DNA of 64,000 bases from Flavitalea plasmicola (GTDB lineage: Bacteria > Bacteroidota > Bacteroidia > Chitinophagales > Chitinophagaceae). The notes under the pieces are model-generated. The model saw only the letters and a program-made list of their open reading frames with translations, did no database searches and was not told the DNA's origin. A program made the position numbers and the translations under genes. Where the stretch lies: the NCBI RefSeq assembly GCF_030546645.1, contig NZ_JAUOTO010000001.1, forward strand, positions 992,001 through 1,056,000, written 5' to 3'. This document shows, piece after piece, positions 33,035 through 42,343 of the stretch (positions within the stretch are counted from its first letter, which is position 1; each line of letters begins with the position of its first letter).

Positions 33035-35644
33035 TCATTTGGCGATGTGCTCATCCATAGTGCGCTGCAGGATGGCGGCGAATGCCTGATCGTTTGGCGA
33101 TAGAAGAAAGGTGCTGTGATCACCCGGTACTTCATGAATAGTGATCTCCTTGCTAACAAAAGGTCTCCATCCCATATATTCCAGGTCATCGAGGAAATAG
33201 AGGCGGATCTTTACCCTGAAGAGATCGATGCTGCCATCATAGAGGCGCATGCGATAATTTTCATACGCTTTGACATACTGGTCATCTATCCTTTCTTCAG
33301 GCGTACTCGGGCCGCGGGAGGAGCGAAAAAGGTCGAGGAAGGCCCTGATCTTGCGGGTAAAGAAATCACGCTGGTATGCGATGGTTGGCTTTGGGTATTT
33401 GCGCAGATTCTTCAGCACAAACCTGAATTTGGGAAACTGCCGGAAGACCTTTCGTAGTAAGGCGGCTGCCCATCCCCGTTCGTTTTTCATGTTATTGGTA
33501 TAGGTATCGATGATTGCAAGCATGCCGATCTGTTTGCCCCTGGCCACCAATTGCTGCGCCATCTCAAATGCCACCACCCCTCCATAGGAGTATCCCGCGA
33601 GGTAATAAGGGCCGTCGGGGTTTACCCGGAGGATCGCCTCTACATATTCCATGGCAATGGCTTCAATGGTGCCATGGGGCTCATCGATGCCATTGAGGCC
33701 TTTTGGCTGAAAGCCATAGACTGGCTGATCAGGATGCATGTACCGCGCAATATTATTAAACCCAATGACATTCATGCCATATCCCTGCAGGATGTAGAGA
33801 GGAGGTCTCTCCACTCCAGGTCGTATAAGCACCAGCGGTTCCCATGATATGGAAGGCTTATCGGCATCCAGCAAGGCAGAGAGTTTTTCTACGGTGGGGG
33901 CCCGGAAGAGCGTGGACAGCGGTAGTCTTTTACCGGTGTTTTTTTCCAGGAAGGTCATGATCTGCAGGCCGGAAACCGAGCTGCCGCCCAGATCGAAATA
34001 ATCGTCGTGGAGGCCTATCTGGTCCTGGGAAAGATAGGTGGACCAGGCATGGGCCACTAATTTTTCGGTCGCCGTCCGGGGAGGGGCATAAGTCGTATCC
34101 CTGGCCACCTCGGGCGAAGGGTCCGGTAAGGCATTTCTGTCGATCTTGCCATTGGACGTCAGGGGAAATTTGTCCAGGATGATCACATACTGCGGTATCA
34201 TATGCTCCGGCAACAGCTCTTTCAGCATTTGTCGAAGGTCACGCGACAGCGATGAAGCGATCATCGGGATTTCGGATGCAGGCTGTTGCAAAATGACGTA
34301 AGCGATCAACTGATCGTCTTTGCCTTTTATCACGGCCTCTTTGACAGCCGGATAGGAGACCAGCGCGGCTTCAATTTCTCCCGGCTCTATCCGAAACCCT
34401 CTTATTTTGATCTGGGCATCGACCCTTCCGTGGAGCAGGATCTGCCCATTGGGAAGCCAGGTACCCAGGTCGCCCGTGCGATACATTTTAGAGCTGTTGT
34501 CTTTTGAAAAGGGATTGATGACAAATCTTTCGGTATTTAGTTCGGGCCGGCGGAGGTATCCTCGCGCCACTCCTTCACCTGCTATATAAATCTCTCCGGC
34601 CATTCCTTCGGCCACCGGAAGGAGGTTTTCATCAAGGATATAGATCTGTGTATTGGCAATGGGCCATCCAATGGAGATGACCTTGTCCGAAGGCTTTATT
34701 TCTTTGATGGCCGACCAAATAGTGGTTTCGGTGGGGCCATACAGGTTCCATACCTTTTGTCCCAGGGTAGTCAGTCTTTCGGCCAGGGGTTTTGTCATGG
34801 CCTCGCCGCCGCACAATATCTTCAGCGGAAGCGGTGTATCCCAGCCTGCGTCCAGCATCAATTTCCAGGTGGAAGGGGTGGCCTGCATGATACTGATTTT
34901 TTCAGCCCGGATCATATCCAGCAGGAGCCGGGCGTCTTTTGCCGTCGTCCTGTCCGCCAGGACCAGCGCTGCGCCGGCAACCAGGGGCAGGTAAAGCTCG
35001 AGGCCCGAGATATCAAAGCAGACGGTGGTGACGGCGAGGAGGCGGTCGCCGGGCCTGATCCCCAGTAGCTGCTGCATGCTGACCAGGAAATTAAGCAGGC
35101 TATGATGCTCTATCTGAACACCCTTGGGGCGGCCCGTAGAGCCGGAGGTATAAAGAGTATAGGCCAGGCTATGGCCTTCAATGACAGTATTAGGATCTTC
35201 ATCGGAATAGTCCTGCAGCTTGTTCCTGCAGTCCTCCATATATAGCTCTTTTGTGCTGCTATGGAAGCGGTTAGCGTATTTGCGGGAAGTAAACACGAGA
35301 CTGGCGGAGGAATCTTCCAGCATGAATCTTATGAAGCTTTCAGGGTATTCAGGATCGATGGGCAGATAGGATGCGCCAGTGCGCATGATGGCCAGCATGG
35401 CTATCAGCATATCGGGCGACCGGTCCATGATCAGCGCTACGATGTCCTCCGGCTGGAGGTTCCGGGCAAGCAATAATCCGGCTAATTGATTGGCCTGGCC
35501 GATCAGCTGTCGATAGGTAAAGGCCTGGCCATTGAATTCGAGGGCGGTTTTATTGGGATATTGCCGGGCTGTGCGGCTGATGAGTCCCTGACAGGAATAC
35601 GGCCACGTATTGGAGGATATGGCGATGTCGTTTGTTAAAGTCAT
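33035..35644 (-). CDS. Single-module nonribosomal peptide synthetase (A-T-TE)
   Basis: This 869-aa protein contains an adenylation domain (about 20-510, with TLYTSGSTGRPKG near 165, NLYGPTETTIW and NGKIDRNALP), a thiolation domain (phosphopantetheine Ser in LGGSSVSG, near 553) and a type I thioesterase (GYSYGGVVAFEM near 682; His near the C-terminus in PGDHSTF). No condensation domain is present. Reading the ten specificity positions by eye gives D-I-L-Q-L-G-L-I-W-K, the published glycine code, so Gly is the predicted substrate. The A-T-TE layout resembles single-module synthetases that release a small acid or dimer. No other synthetase, transporter or phosphopantetheinyl transferase is near, so the product is unknown. 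Confidence 0.9.
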   Translation of the reverse strand: MTLTNDIAISSNTWPYSCQGLISRTARQYPNKTALEFNGQAFTYRQLIGQANQLAGLLLARNLQPEDIVALIMDRSPDMLIAMLAIMRTGASYLPIDPEYPESFIRFMLEDSSASLVFTSRKYANRFHSSTKELYMEDCRNKLQDYSDEDPNTVIEGHSLAYTLYTSGSTGRPKGVQIEHHSLLNFLVSMQQLLGIRPGDRLLAVTTVCFDISGLELYLPLVAGAALVLADRTTAKDARLLLDMIRAEKISIMQATPSTWKLMLDAGWDTPLPLKILCGGEAMTKPLAERLTTLGQKVWNLYGPTETTIWSAIKEIKPSDKVISIGWPIANTQIYILDENLLPVAEGMAGEIYIAGEGVARGYLRRPELNTERFVINPFSKDNSSKMYRTGDLGTWLPNGQILLHGRVDAQIKIRGFRIEPGEIEAALVSYPAVKEAVIKGKDDQLIAYVILQQPASEIPMIASSLSRDLRQMLKELLPEHMIPQYVIILDKFPLTSNGKIDRNALPDPSPEVARDTTYAPPRTATEKLVAHAWSTYLSQDQIGLHDDYFDLGGSSVSGLQIMTFLEKNTGKRLPLSTLFRAPTVEKLSALLDADKPSISWEPLVLIRPGVERPPLYILQGYGMNVIGFNNIARYMHPDQPVYGFQPKGLNGIDEPHGTIEAIAMEYVEAILRVNPDGPYYLAGYSYGGVVAFEMAQQLVARGKQIGMLAIIDTYTNNMKNERGWAAALLRKVFRQFPKFRFVLKNLRKYPKPTIAYQRDFFTRKIRAFLDLFRSSRGPSTPEERIDDQYVKAYENYRMRLYDGSIDLFRVKIRLYFLDDLEYMGWRPFVSKEITIHEVPGDHSTFLLSPNDQAFAAILQRTMDEHIAK

Positions 35645-35791
35645 TAGACTAGATAAGGCAGGTATGTAAAAGGGTAGATCAGTTCAGCCTTCTATTAAAA
35701 TTAGGAAAAATCGTAATAGAAATAGGGAGAAATGAAGCCTTTTTTTGGGTATATTTAGAACCATCCTTTCACCTGATCCAGAACGAAGACT

Positions 35792-36916
35792 ATGAAATTG
35801 ACTATACCAGGATCTATATTCTATCGCAGGCTGACCATATTCTTTCTTCTCATTGGCGCCTGTCGGCTGGTGAAGGCACAAAGCCCGGCTGCAGCAGAGA
35901 AACAGTATCTGTATGTGGCAACACCCGGTATTCGTGATTACCTGGGATACGGCGGGCATGGCGTTCTTGTTTTTGACATGCGCGATCACCATCGCTTTAT
36001 AAAAAGGATCAGGACCGGGGGGCTTCATCCGGACGGCAAGCCTTCCAATGTGAAGGGGATCGCTGTGAGCATCCCCCTCAACAGCATCTATATAAGCACG
36101 CTCGAAGGGCTTCAGCGCATTGATCTGACGACTGATGAGATCTTATGGGAGAGAAAATTCGAAGGGGGCTGCGATCGGATGGCTATCTCACCGGATGGAC
36201 TTACCATGTACCTGCCATCCCTGGAGAATACTTTCTGGAATGTGGTGGATTGCCGGACGGGCGACGTCCTTAAAAAGATCACTGTGTATAAAAGGGCGCA
36301 CAATACCATTTACGGACGGATGGGGAACGTGTACCTGGATGATATTGGCAGTCGCTGGCTATACATTGCGGACGCAAATAAACATGTATTGACTGGAAAG
36401 GTGGGGCCTTTTGAAAACAATGTCCGGCCCTTCACCATCAATGGCAAAGAAACCCTGGTCTATGCCACGGTGGATAGTCTGCTGGGTTTTGAGGTCGGTG
36501 ATCTGAAAAGTGGTACAAAGGTCGCCCATGTGGTGGTGGAGGGATGGGAGCCGGGGCCGGTGAGGAGACACGGCAATCCCAGCCATGGCATCGGTCTTAC
36601 GCCGGATGAAAAGGAATTATGGGTCTGCGATGGGCATAATATGCGATTGCACGTATTTAGTGCCATACCGCCTTATCAGCAGCTGACCACGATCCCTCTA
36701 CAGGATATGCCCGGATGGATCACCTTTAGTATAGATGGCAGGTATGCATACCCATCCAGCGGCGAGGTAATAGATGTAAAAACGCGTAAAATCCTTTTGA
36801 CGTTGAAGGATGAGTTCAACAATAATGTGGCCAGCGAAAAAATGGTGGAAGTCCGGTTCAATAAAAATAAGGCGGTGCGTGCGGGGAACCAGTTTGGCGT
36901 TGGAGATGTACGTTAG
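35792..36916 (+). CDS. Exported YncE-like beta-propeller protein
   Basis: The 374-aa product has an N-terminal signal peptide (ends near residue 30, RLVKAQ) and a seven-bladed propeller body with repeated SPDG or TPDE turns (AISPDGLTMYLPS, GLTPDEKELWVCDGHN, SIDGRYAYPSSG). This is the YncE/SMP-30-like surface repeat fold found in lactonases and in carrier proteins. No catalytic residues can be assigned. It is divergent from the synthetase gene with 147 bp between and a TATATTTA -7-like box about 40 bp upstream of the ATG. A function in handling the synthetase product is possible but unsupported. Confidence 0.8.
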   Translation: MKLTIPGSIFYRRLTIFFLLIGACRLVKAQSPAAAEKQYLYVATPGIRDYLGYGGHGVLVFDMRDHHRFIKRIRTGGLHPDGKPSNVKGIAVSIPLNSIYISTLEGLQRIDLTTDEILWERKFEGGCDRMAISPDGLTMYLPSLENTFWNVVDCRTGDVLKKITVYKRAHNTIYGRMGNVYLDDIGSRWLYIADANKHVLTGKVGPFENNVRPFTINGKETLVYATVDSLLGFEVGDLKSGTKVAHVVVEGWEPGPVRRHGNPSHGIGLTPDEKELWVCDGHNMRLHVFSAIPPYQQLTTIPLQDMPGWITFSIDGRYAYPSSGEVIDVKTRKILLTLKDEFNNNVASEKMVEVRFNKNKAVRAGNQFGVGDVR

Positions 36917-36930
36917 CCCGATTGCCTTCA

Positions 36931-37710
36931 TCAAGTCCAACTGTAACCATATCCATCAGAGATCTTAATAACTTTCCACACAGACGCGTCTTCGTTGGCC
37001 AAATAGAAATGATAGCCGGGTGCGATTCTGTTGACGGTGAAATGCTGATCCTGGTGCGGAGTCTTATCCATTTTGATAGTACCCCTCTTCAAGCCATTCA
37101 CAATGTCAATAATTTTCCTGTTGAGGTGACTATCGGGTATGTAAGGATACTGGGCTGCCCTCGCCTTGGCATTAAAATCGGTCCCCGGTTGAAAGGCCGG
37201 CATCGATGGATTTCCGCCGGGCGGCATGATCGGTCCAAAGAATCTCTTCGGTGCAGTATCTACAGGTCTTACAGCAGGAGACGACTCCACCGGGAATTCC
37301 TGAACAGGGCCGAATATCCCTTCGTCGTCGACCTCTTTTCCTCCTACTTCCTTCTCCCTGTCCTCAGTTTTCGCCTTTTTGGGCGTGTCGGCTTCCTCGT
37401 CCGACCGGTCCCGCTTTTTTTTGGCAGGTAAGTCCTTCTTGAAATAGAGCTCGCTTTTATTTACTTTTTTTTCATTCTTGCCCTTCCTCTTCACATAGTA
37501 ATAATCCGGGTCCGACTTGGACTGCCTCTTAATCTTATACTTATGCCTGTTCAGCATATACACGGTCGTCCCTTTTTCCACCCCTCGAGGGATCATCATC
37601 TGTATGACGGGAGCAGCCCGCCGTTGCATGAGCGCCCGTGATCCTGTATTTTCCGCATTGGAAATGCTACGGCCTGGGCTTGTAAAGCGTTCCAAGGATT
37701 TTTCGCGCAT
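36931..37710 (-). CDS. Lysine-rich protein with toxin/effector-like leader, unknown
   Basis: This 259-aa protein has three regions. The N-terminal 40 residues (GSRALMQRRAAPVIQMM near 23-39) resemble leaders with a P-V-[IV]-Q motif seen before eCIS-associated and polymorphic toxin proteins of Bacteroidota. Residues 50-125 are very rich in Lys, Glu and Asp and are probably disordered. The C-terminal 60 residues (DQHFTVNRIAPGYHFYLANE and the SDGYGYSWT end) look like a small folded domain. No enzyme motif is recognised. No immunity or contractile-system gene lies beside it. The stop is 15 bp from the convergent YncE-like gene. Confidence 0.55.
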   Translation of the reverse strand: MREKSLERFTSPGRSISNAENTGSRALMQRRAAPVIQMMIPRGVEKGTTVYMLNRHKYKIKRQSKSDPDYYYVKRKGKNEKKVNKSELYFKKDLPAKKKRDRSDEEADTPKKAKTEDREKEVGGKEVDDEGIFGPVQEFPVESSPAVRPVDTAPKRFFGPIMPPGGNPSMPAFQPGTDFNAKARAAQYPYIPDSHLNRKIIDIVNGLKRGTIKMDKTPHQDQHFTVNRIAPGYHFYLANEDASVWKVIKISDGYGYSWT

Positions 37711-37781
37711 ATGACGAGGATAAGGTAACTAAAAATGTAATAGATTCAATGTTTTTCCGATGCTCTCTAAATTTACAATTT

Positions 37782-37789
37782 TATATTTG
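37782..37789 (+). promoter_or_regulatory. -7 promoter element before the VF530 gene
   Basis: TATATTTG matches the Bacteroidota TAnnTTTG element exactly. It sits 12 bp before the ATG at 37802, so the transcript would be nearly leaderless. A weak T-rich -33 region lies about 20-25 bp upstream. Confidence 0.4.
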
Positions 37790-37801
37790 TAATTCAAACA
37801 G

Positions 37802-38044
37802 ATGAATATGCAGCAACAAAAGCCCTCGAATGATCCTTTACATGGATTGACCCTGGAAAAGATCATCAACCACCTGGTGGAAAGCTATGGCTGGGAGGCA
37901 TTGGGCATGCAGATCCGGATCAGGTGTTTTACGGATAATCCATCGGTGCAATCCAGCTTGAAATTCCTGCGCAAGACGCCCTGGGCCAGGACAAAGGTGG
38001 AGGATTTTTATAAATATTCGCTCCGGAAGAATAAACTGAAGTAG
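37802..38044 (+). CDS. VF530 / DUF2132 family protein
   Basis: This 80-aa protein matches the DUF2132 (VF530) family from its start [15 protein letters not shown] through [14 protein letters not shown] to [18 protein letters not shown]. The family is short, helical, and has a DNA-binding-like fold (named after the Vibrio protein), but its role is unknown. It is encoded alone between a divergent effector-like gene and a convergent RNA helicase gene. The ATG at 37802 has an in-frame alternative at 37808; both lie just after the promoter element. Confidence 0.88.
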   Translation: MNMQQQKPSNDPLHGLTLEKIINHLVESYGWEALGMQIRIRCFTDNPSVQSSLKFLRKTPWARTKVEDFYKYSLRKNKLK

Positions 38045-38047
38045 GGG

Positions 38048-39385
38048 CTATTTCTTTTTCGCGCCTCTTGTCTTAGGCTTGCCATATTTCTTTTGCATGC
38101 GGTCGGCATGGCGCACGACGACATTGACCTTTTTATTCTTTTCCAGCTTTTCATGGAATGCTCCGCCTGCAAATTCAGGTTTGGGGATATTTAAGGGGAT
38201 GGCCTTGGTATACTGCTTTGGCTTTTCGTCTTCGGTCAGGATGTCGGAGATCTCCAGTGCATCCGGCAAGGGAATGACAGGAATTTTAAAGTTCATCAGG
38301 TGCTCTATCCCGGCGCGGATCTCTTTATCTCTTTCCGTAATAAGGCTGATGGCGATTCCTTTCCGATCGGCTCTTCCCGTCCTTCCGATCCGATGAATAT
38401 AGTCTTCGGGAACATCAGGCATATCGAAGTTAATGACATGGGACACCTCGGTTACGTCGAGGCCTCTTGCTATAATGTCGGTGGCGATCACCGTATTAAA
38501 TTCTCCGGTCTTGAATTTATTGACCGTATTAAACCGGTGATTCTGATCTTTATTGGAGTGGATAACGCCTGTTTTGCCGGGAAATTTTCCAGACAGTTGT
38601 TCATAGAGCTGATCCGCCAATTGTTTCGTCGAGACGAAGACCAGGACCTTGTTCATGGCAGGATCCTTGTTAAGGAGGAGTTCCAGGAGGTTGATCTTGG
38701 TGTTGAAGTTGGGGACTTCATATGCTTTTTGATCGATATTTTCCACCGGGGTGCCGGTGGGCGCCGCTTCGATCCGCTGCGGGTTGTTGAAATAATCATC
38801 CATCAGCCTGTCCACTTCATCTGTAATGGTGGCAGAGAACAGCAGGTTTTGCCTTTTGGCTGGCAGCAGATCCAGGATATTGCGTAATTGGGTACGGAAT
38901 CCCAGATTAAGCATTTCGTCCACTTCGTCGATCACCAGCTTTTTTACCGTATTCAGTCGTAAAGAGCCGCTGAGGACCAGATCGTATAATCTGCCAGGGG
39001 TAGCCACCAGTATATCAAGTCCCTTTTCTACTTCCGTTCTTTGTGTATTGGTATTCACTCCTCCATAGATCCCCACCGTCTGAAGGGTCATATAGGAGGT
39101 CAGCGCCTTTATTGTTGTTACGACCTGTAAGACCAGTTCGCGGGTGGGGACAATGATCAGGAACTGCGGGGTCCTGCTCTTTGAAAAAGTCAATTGCCGG
39201 AGGCAGGGCAGTAAATAGGCGATCGTCTTGCCCGTCCCTGTTTGGGCTATGCCGCATACATCCCGTCCGGACATGATCACGGAGAAGGTCTTTTGCTGAA
39301 TAGAGGTAGGGTACTGATAACCCTGCTCTTCTAATGCTTTCAGTAAAGGTTTGGTCAGATTAAGATCGCTAAAGGTCATTACCAT
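38048..39385 (-). CDS. DEAD-box RNA helicase
   Basis: This 445-aa protein carries the full DEAD-box set: Q motif (YPTSIQQKTF), motif I AQTGTGKT, motif Ia VPTRELVLQ, motif II DEVD in place of DEAD, motif III SAT, motif V ATDIIARGLDV and motif VI HRIGRTGR. The C-terminus ends in a short basic tail (TRGAKKK) like RhlE-type proteins. It remodels RNA in ribosome assembly or cold growth. The second helix position of motif II is Glu-Val-Asp, which is a common natural variant. It is separated by 30 bp from the VOC gene on the same strand. Confidence 0.93.
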   Translation of the reverse strand: MVMTFSDLNLTKPLLKALEEQGYQYPTSIQQKTFSVIMSGRDVCGIAQTGTGKTIAYLLPCLRQLTFSKSRTPQFLIIVPTRELVLQVVTTIKALTSYMTLQTVGIYGGVNTNTQRTEVEKGLDILVATPGRLYDLVLSGSLRLNTVKKLVIDEVDEMLNLGFRTQLRNILDLLPAKRQNLLFSATITDEVDRLMDDYFNNPQRIEAAPTGTPVENIDQKAYEVPNFNTKINLLELLLNKDPAMNKVLVFVSTKQLADQLYEQLSGKFPGKTGVIHSNKDQNHRFNTVNKFKTGEFNTVIATDIIARGLDVTEVSHVINFDMPDVPEDYIHRIGRTGRADRKGIAISLITERDKEIRAGIEHLMNFKIPVIPLPDALEISDILTEDEKPKQYTKAIPLNIPKPEFAGGAFHEKLEKNKKVNVVVRHADRMQKKYGKPKTRGAKKK

Positions 39386-39415
39386 TGATATTGAGAGACA
39401 AAGGTAGGGTATACT

Positions 39416-39781
39416 TTAGTCAAAAAACTCGCCAAAGTGCCAGAGGATCCCCGATGGGTCGTGCATAAAACATTCTCTGCCCCAATCATATTCCCGGATG
39501 GGGGTTAGTTTTACGCCTTTGTATTTAGCTGTCAGATCCAAAGCCAATAGTTCTTTCCAGTAACGGCCTACATCTTCCACTTCCAAAAAGATCATTGAAT
39601 TATCTATCCAATCCCGGACGTAAGCATCCTGTAAGTAGAATCCTATACCCTCTGTGGTGAATAAGGACATATTATGGCCCAAAATACTTTCCTGGAAGCC
39701 CAGGTCCCTGTAAAAGCTGCGGGACAGTTCGAAATCTTTGGCTCCGATGAATGGTCGGATCGATCTGGCTTTATGTTCCAT
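39416..39781 (-). CDS. VOC-family (glyoxalase/bleomycin resistance-like) protein
   Basis: This 121-aa protein has the paired beta-alpha-beta-beta-beta units of the vicinal oxygen chelate superfamily. It opens with SIRPFIGAKDFELSRSFYRDLGF and ends with WGRECFMHDPSGILWHFGE, where the His and Glu could be metal ligands. Such proteins act as dioxygenases, glyoxalases or resistance binders; the substrate cannot be read. It lies just upstream of the DEAD-box gene on the same strand and is divergent from nuoA. Confidence 0.82.
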   Translation of the reverse strand: MEHKARSIRPFIGAKDFELSRSFYRDLGFQESILGHNMSLFTTEGIGFYLQDAYVRDWIDNSMIFLEVEDVGRYWKELLALDLTAKYKGVKLTPIREYDWGRECFMHDPSGILWHFGEFFD

Positions 39782-39810
39782 TGGTTGCTATTTCGAAGTT
39801 ATTTGATTTT

Positions 39811-39844
39811 TTTCGATTTAACCAGGTAAATATCGGTATATTAG
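39811..39844 (+). promoter_or_regulatory. Possible promoter of the nuo operon
   Basis: A T-rich -33 region (TTTCG at 39811-39815) is followed after about 21 bp by TATATTAG at 39837-39844, similar to TAnnTTTG. It would place transcription start about 18 bp before nuoA. Confidence 0.35.
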
Positions 39845-39868
39845 TACAGGGCAAATAAACCTTTACCC

Positions 39869-40219
39869 ATGGGAAGCGCTTCATTAATTGTCCTTTTTTT
39901 CGCGGGGGTTGCCTTTGCAGCCGGGGGAATTGCTGTTGCCCGGTTTTTCGTAAAAGGGACAAAAAATCTGCAGAAAGGCCAGGCCTATGAGTGTGGCATC
40001 CCAACCACGGGCACTCCCTGGAACCAGTTCAATATCGGATATTATCTGTATGCGCTCATCTTCCTCATTTTCGATGTGGAGCTTGTCTTTATGTATCCCT
40101 GGGCGGTGGCGGTGAAAAAAGTAGGAATGGCGGCGCTGGGAGAGATCGTGATATTCCTGTTCATCCTGTTTATGGGATTCTTGTATGCGCATAAAAAGGG
40201 AGCGTTGAAATGGATGTAG
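39869..40219 (+). CDS. nuoA: NADH-quinone oxidoreductase subunit A
   Basis: This 116-aa subunit has three transmembrane helices (about 5-25, 60-80, 90-108). It carries the conserved loop [20 protein letters not shown] between helices 1 and 2, which lines the quinone channel of complex I. Length and motif are normal. It is first of an eleven-gene operon and overlaps nuoB by 10 bp. Confidence 0.95.
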   Translation: MGSASLIVLFFAGVAFAAGGIAVARFFVKGTKNLQKGQAYECGIPTTGTPWNQFNIGYYLYALIFLIFDVELVFMYPWAVAVKKVGMAALGEIVIFLFILFMGFLYAHKKGALKWM

Positions 40220-40725
40220 TTCCTCAAAATATGGCGGATAAACCTTTTCCCGGAGAAGTGCACCCGACGGCGGGGGGAGGCATCCTCGTAACCAAATTGG
40301 ATGAAGTGATCAACTGGGCGCGATCGAATTCGCTCTGGCCGCTTGTATTTGGCACCTCTTGCTGTGCAATTGAAATGATGTCTACGGCTGCGGCGAAATA
40401 CGACTGGTCGCGCTTTGGATTTGAAGTGGCGAGAGCTACACCCAGGCAGGCGGACGTGATCATCATCGCCGGGACGATTGTAAACAAAATGGCGCCTGTT
40501 CTGAAAAGACTCTACGACCAGATGGCCGATCCGAAATATGTGATAGCCATGGGCGCCTGTGCCACGAGCGGAGGGCCATTCTTCTACAACACTTATTCCG
40601 TAGTAAAGGGCGCGGATCATGTGATACCGGTAGACGTCTATGTCGCGGGATGTCCGCCCCGTCCGGAAGCTTTGCTGCATGCATTGATCGCTTTACAGAA
40701 AAAAATAAGGGAAGGCGTTTCATGA
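40210..40725 (+). CDS. nuoB: NADH-quinone oxidoreductase subunit B
   Basis: This 171-aa peripheral subunit holds the terminal iron-sulfur cluster N2 that reduces quinone. The four Cys ligands are present: adjacent Cys in [10 protein letters not shown], Cys in [11 protein letters not shown] and Cys in [10 protein letters not shown]. The gene overlaps nuoA and ends in an ATGA overlap with nuoC. Sequence is typical and complete. Confidence 0.96.
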   Translation: MDVVPQNMADKPFPGEVHPTAGGGILVTKLDEVINWARSNSLWPLVFGTSCCAIEMMSTAAAKYDWSRFGFEVARATPRQADVIIIAGTIVNKMAPVLKRLYDQMADPKYVIAMGACATSGGPFFYNTYSVVKGADHVIPVDVYVAGCPPRPEALLHALIALQKKIREGVS

Positions 40726-41177
40726 ACAAGGAAGAACTAAAAGTCAGATTGGAAGCGCTGCTGCTTCCCCCAACCTTCGAAGAAGGCGCGGAATGGACGA
40801 CGGCAGTCGTCGACCCGGCCGGGTGGGAAGGGTTCGCACGACATCTCCGGTCGGACGCGGGGTTGGAATTTGACTTTTTGTTTTGTGTGACGGCGGTTGA
40901 TTGGCGGACACATTTCACGATGGTCTACCATCTGACATCGACTCTCCATCGTCATACGATGGTGGTGAAGGTGAAGCTCGACCACGATCATCCATCGCTT
41001 CCGACGGTATCCGACATCTGGCGTACTGCTGAATTTCATGAACGGGAGGCATTCGACCTTTTCGGTGTGGTGTTCACGGGCCATCCCGACCTCCGGAGGT
41101 TGTTCATGACGGATGAATGGAATGGATGGCCGTTGCGGAAGGACTACGAGGACCCGGTCAATATGATTAAACTATAA
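40722..41177 (+). CDS. nuoC: NADH-quinone oxidoreductase subunit C
   Basis: The 151-aa product is the stand-alone 30-kDa-type subunit of the connecting module. The signature [20 protein letters not shown] appears near 105-125, followed by the LRKDYEDPV end. The ATG at 40722 overlaps the nuoB stop. An in-frame start further up at 40650 lies inside nuoB and was rejected. nuoC is not fused to nuoD, unlike in E. coli. Confidence 0.95.
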   Translation: MNKEELKVRLEALLLPPTFEEGAEWTTAVVDPAGWEGFARHLRSDAGLEFDFLFCVTAVDWRTHFTMVYHLTSTLHRHTMVVKVKLDHDHPSLPTVSDIWRTAEFHEREAFDLFGVVFTGHPDLRRLFMTDEWNGWPLRKDYEDPVNMIKL

Positions 41178-41178
41178 A

Positions 41179-42294
41179 ATGATCCAGGAAGTAGGCACGA
41201 CCGAGCAAGGGGAACTGGTGATCAACCTGGGCCCGCAACATCCATCTACACATGGCGTGCTGCATCTTGTCATTACGCTCAGCGGAGAGACGATCAAAAA
41301 GGTCGAACCTCACCTCGGGTATATTCATCGCAGTATCGAGAAGATGTGTGAAAGCCTGTCTTACCGGCAATTTATTTATGTCACCAGCCGTATGGATTAC
41401 CTTTCTTCACATATCAACAATCACGGCTGTGCCTTGTGTGTGGAAAAAGGAATGCAGATCGAAGTGCCTCCCCGGGCTAAAGTGATCCGCGTTCTGATGG
41501 ATGAATTGACCCGGCTGGCTTCCCATCAGCTATGGTGGGGGGCAATGGCCATGGATGTAGGCGCCCTCACACCTTTTTTTCATGCTTTCCGGGAGCGGGA
41601 GGCCATCAACGATATCATGGAGGAGACCTGCGGGGCCAGGTTGACCATGAATTATATGGTACCCGGCGGGGTAATGGCCGATCTGCACCCTGATTTTCAG
41701 AAAAAAGTGAAGGAATTCATCCGCTTTTTCCGTACCAAGATAGACGAGTATGATGAGCTGGTGACGGGAAATGTTATCTTTAAGAGCAGAATGGAGGGCA
41801 TCGGCTACCTGTCTGCAGAGAGTGCTGTCTCCTACGGCTGCACGGGGCCTACCGCCAGGGGCAGTGGCGTGAGCTGTGATATACGGAAATTATATCCCTA
41901 TGAAGTGTATGGGCAGTTGCAATTTGAAGAGGTGACTGCGACGGGGGGAGATTGTTTCGCCCGTTATATGGTCCGCATGCAGGAAATGCGCCAGTCGCTG
42001 TCCATAATAGAACAGCTGATCGATAATATCCCCGAAGGGGAATTCCAGGCAAAGACGAAAGCAGTGCTGAAATTGCCCAAGGGAGAATTTTATTCAAGGG
42101 TGGAGACGGCAAGGGGTGAATTCGGCGTATACATCATCAGCGAAGGTGGAACGACGCCTTACCGGATCAAATTCCGAAGTCCCGGGTTTTCCAATCTCTC
42201 CGCACTGGACCACATGGCGAGGGGATATAAGATAGGGGACCTGGTAGCGATCATGGGGACGTTGGATCTGGTGATACCGGACATAGACAGATAG
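41179..42294 (+). CDS. nuoD: NADH-quinone oxidoreductase subunit D
   Basis: This 371-aa subunit is related to the large subunit of NiFe hydrogenases and forms much of the quinone pocket. Typical segments are NLGPQHPSTHGVLHL with the pocket His, GYIHRSIEK, and the GRGYKIGD-like end (ARGYKIGDLVAI). The usual NiFe-binding Cys are absent, as in all NuoD. Only one base separates it from nuoC. It is followed by a 68-bp spacer containing a repeat, then nuoH, so nuoE, nuoF and nuoG are missing here. Confidence 0.96.
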   Translation: MIQEVGTTEQGELVINLGPQHPSTHGVLHLVITLSGETIKKVEPHLGYIHRSIEKMCESLSYRQFIYVTSRMDYLSSHINNHGCALCVEKGMQIEVPPRAKVIRVLMDELTRLASHQLWWGAMAMDVGALTPFFHAFREREAINDIMEETCGARLTMNYMVPGGVMADLHPDFQKKVKEFIRFFRTKIDEYDELVTGNVIFKSRMEGIGYLSAESAVSYGCTGPTARGSGVSCDIRKLYPYEVYGQLQFEEVTATGGDCFARYMVRMQEMRQSLSIIEQLIDNIPEGEFQAKTKAVLKLPKGEFYSRVETARGEFGVYIISEGGTTPYRIKFRSPGFSNLSALDHMARGYKIGDLVAIMGTLDLVIPDIDR

Positions 42295-42298
42295 TTTT

Positions 42299-42343
42299 GA
42301 GCTGCAAGCTGCAAGCCTCAAGCTGCAAGCCTCAAGCTGCAAG
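42299..42343. repeat. Tandem AGCTGCAAGC repeat between nuoD and nuoH (copy 2)
   Basis: Units of AAGCTGCAAGCCTC occur in tandem (about three), starting 5 bp after the nuoD stop. A related degenerate copy lies at 14076-14112. The repeat fills most of the nuoD-nuoH spacer, where nuoEFG would be expected. It would also be translated if nuoH began at the upstream in-frame start, which I reject. Confidence 0.75.
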
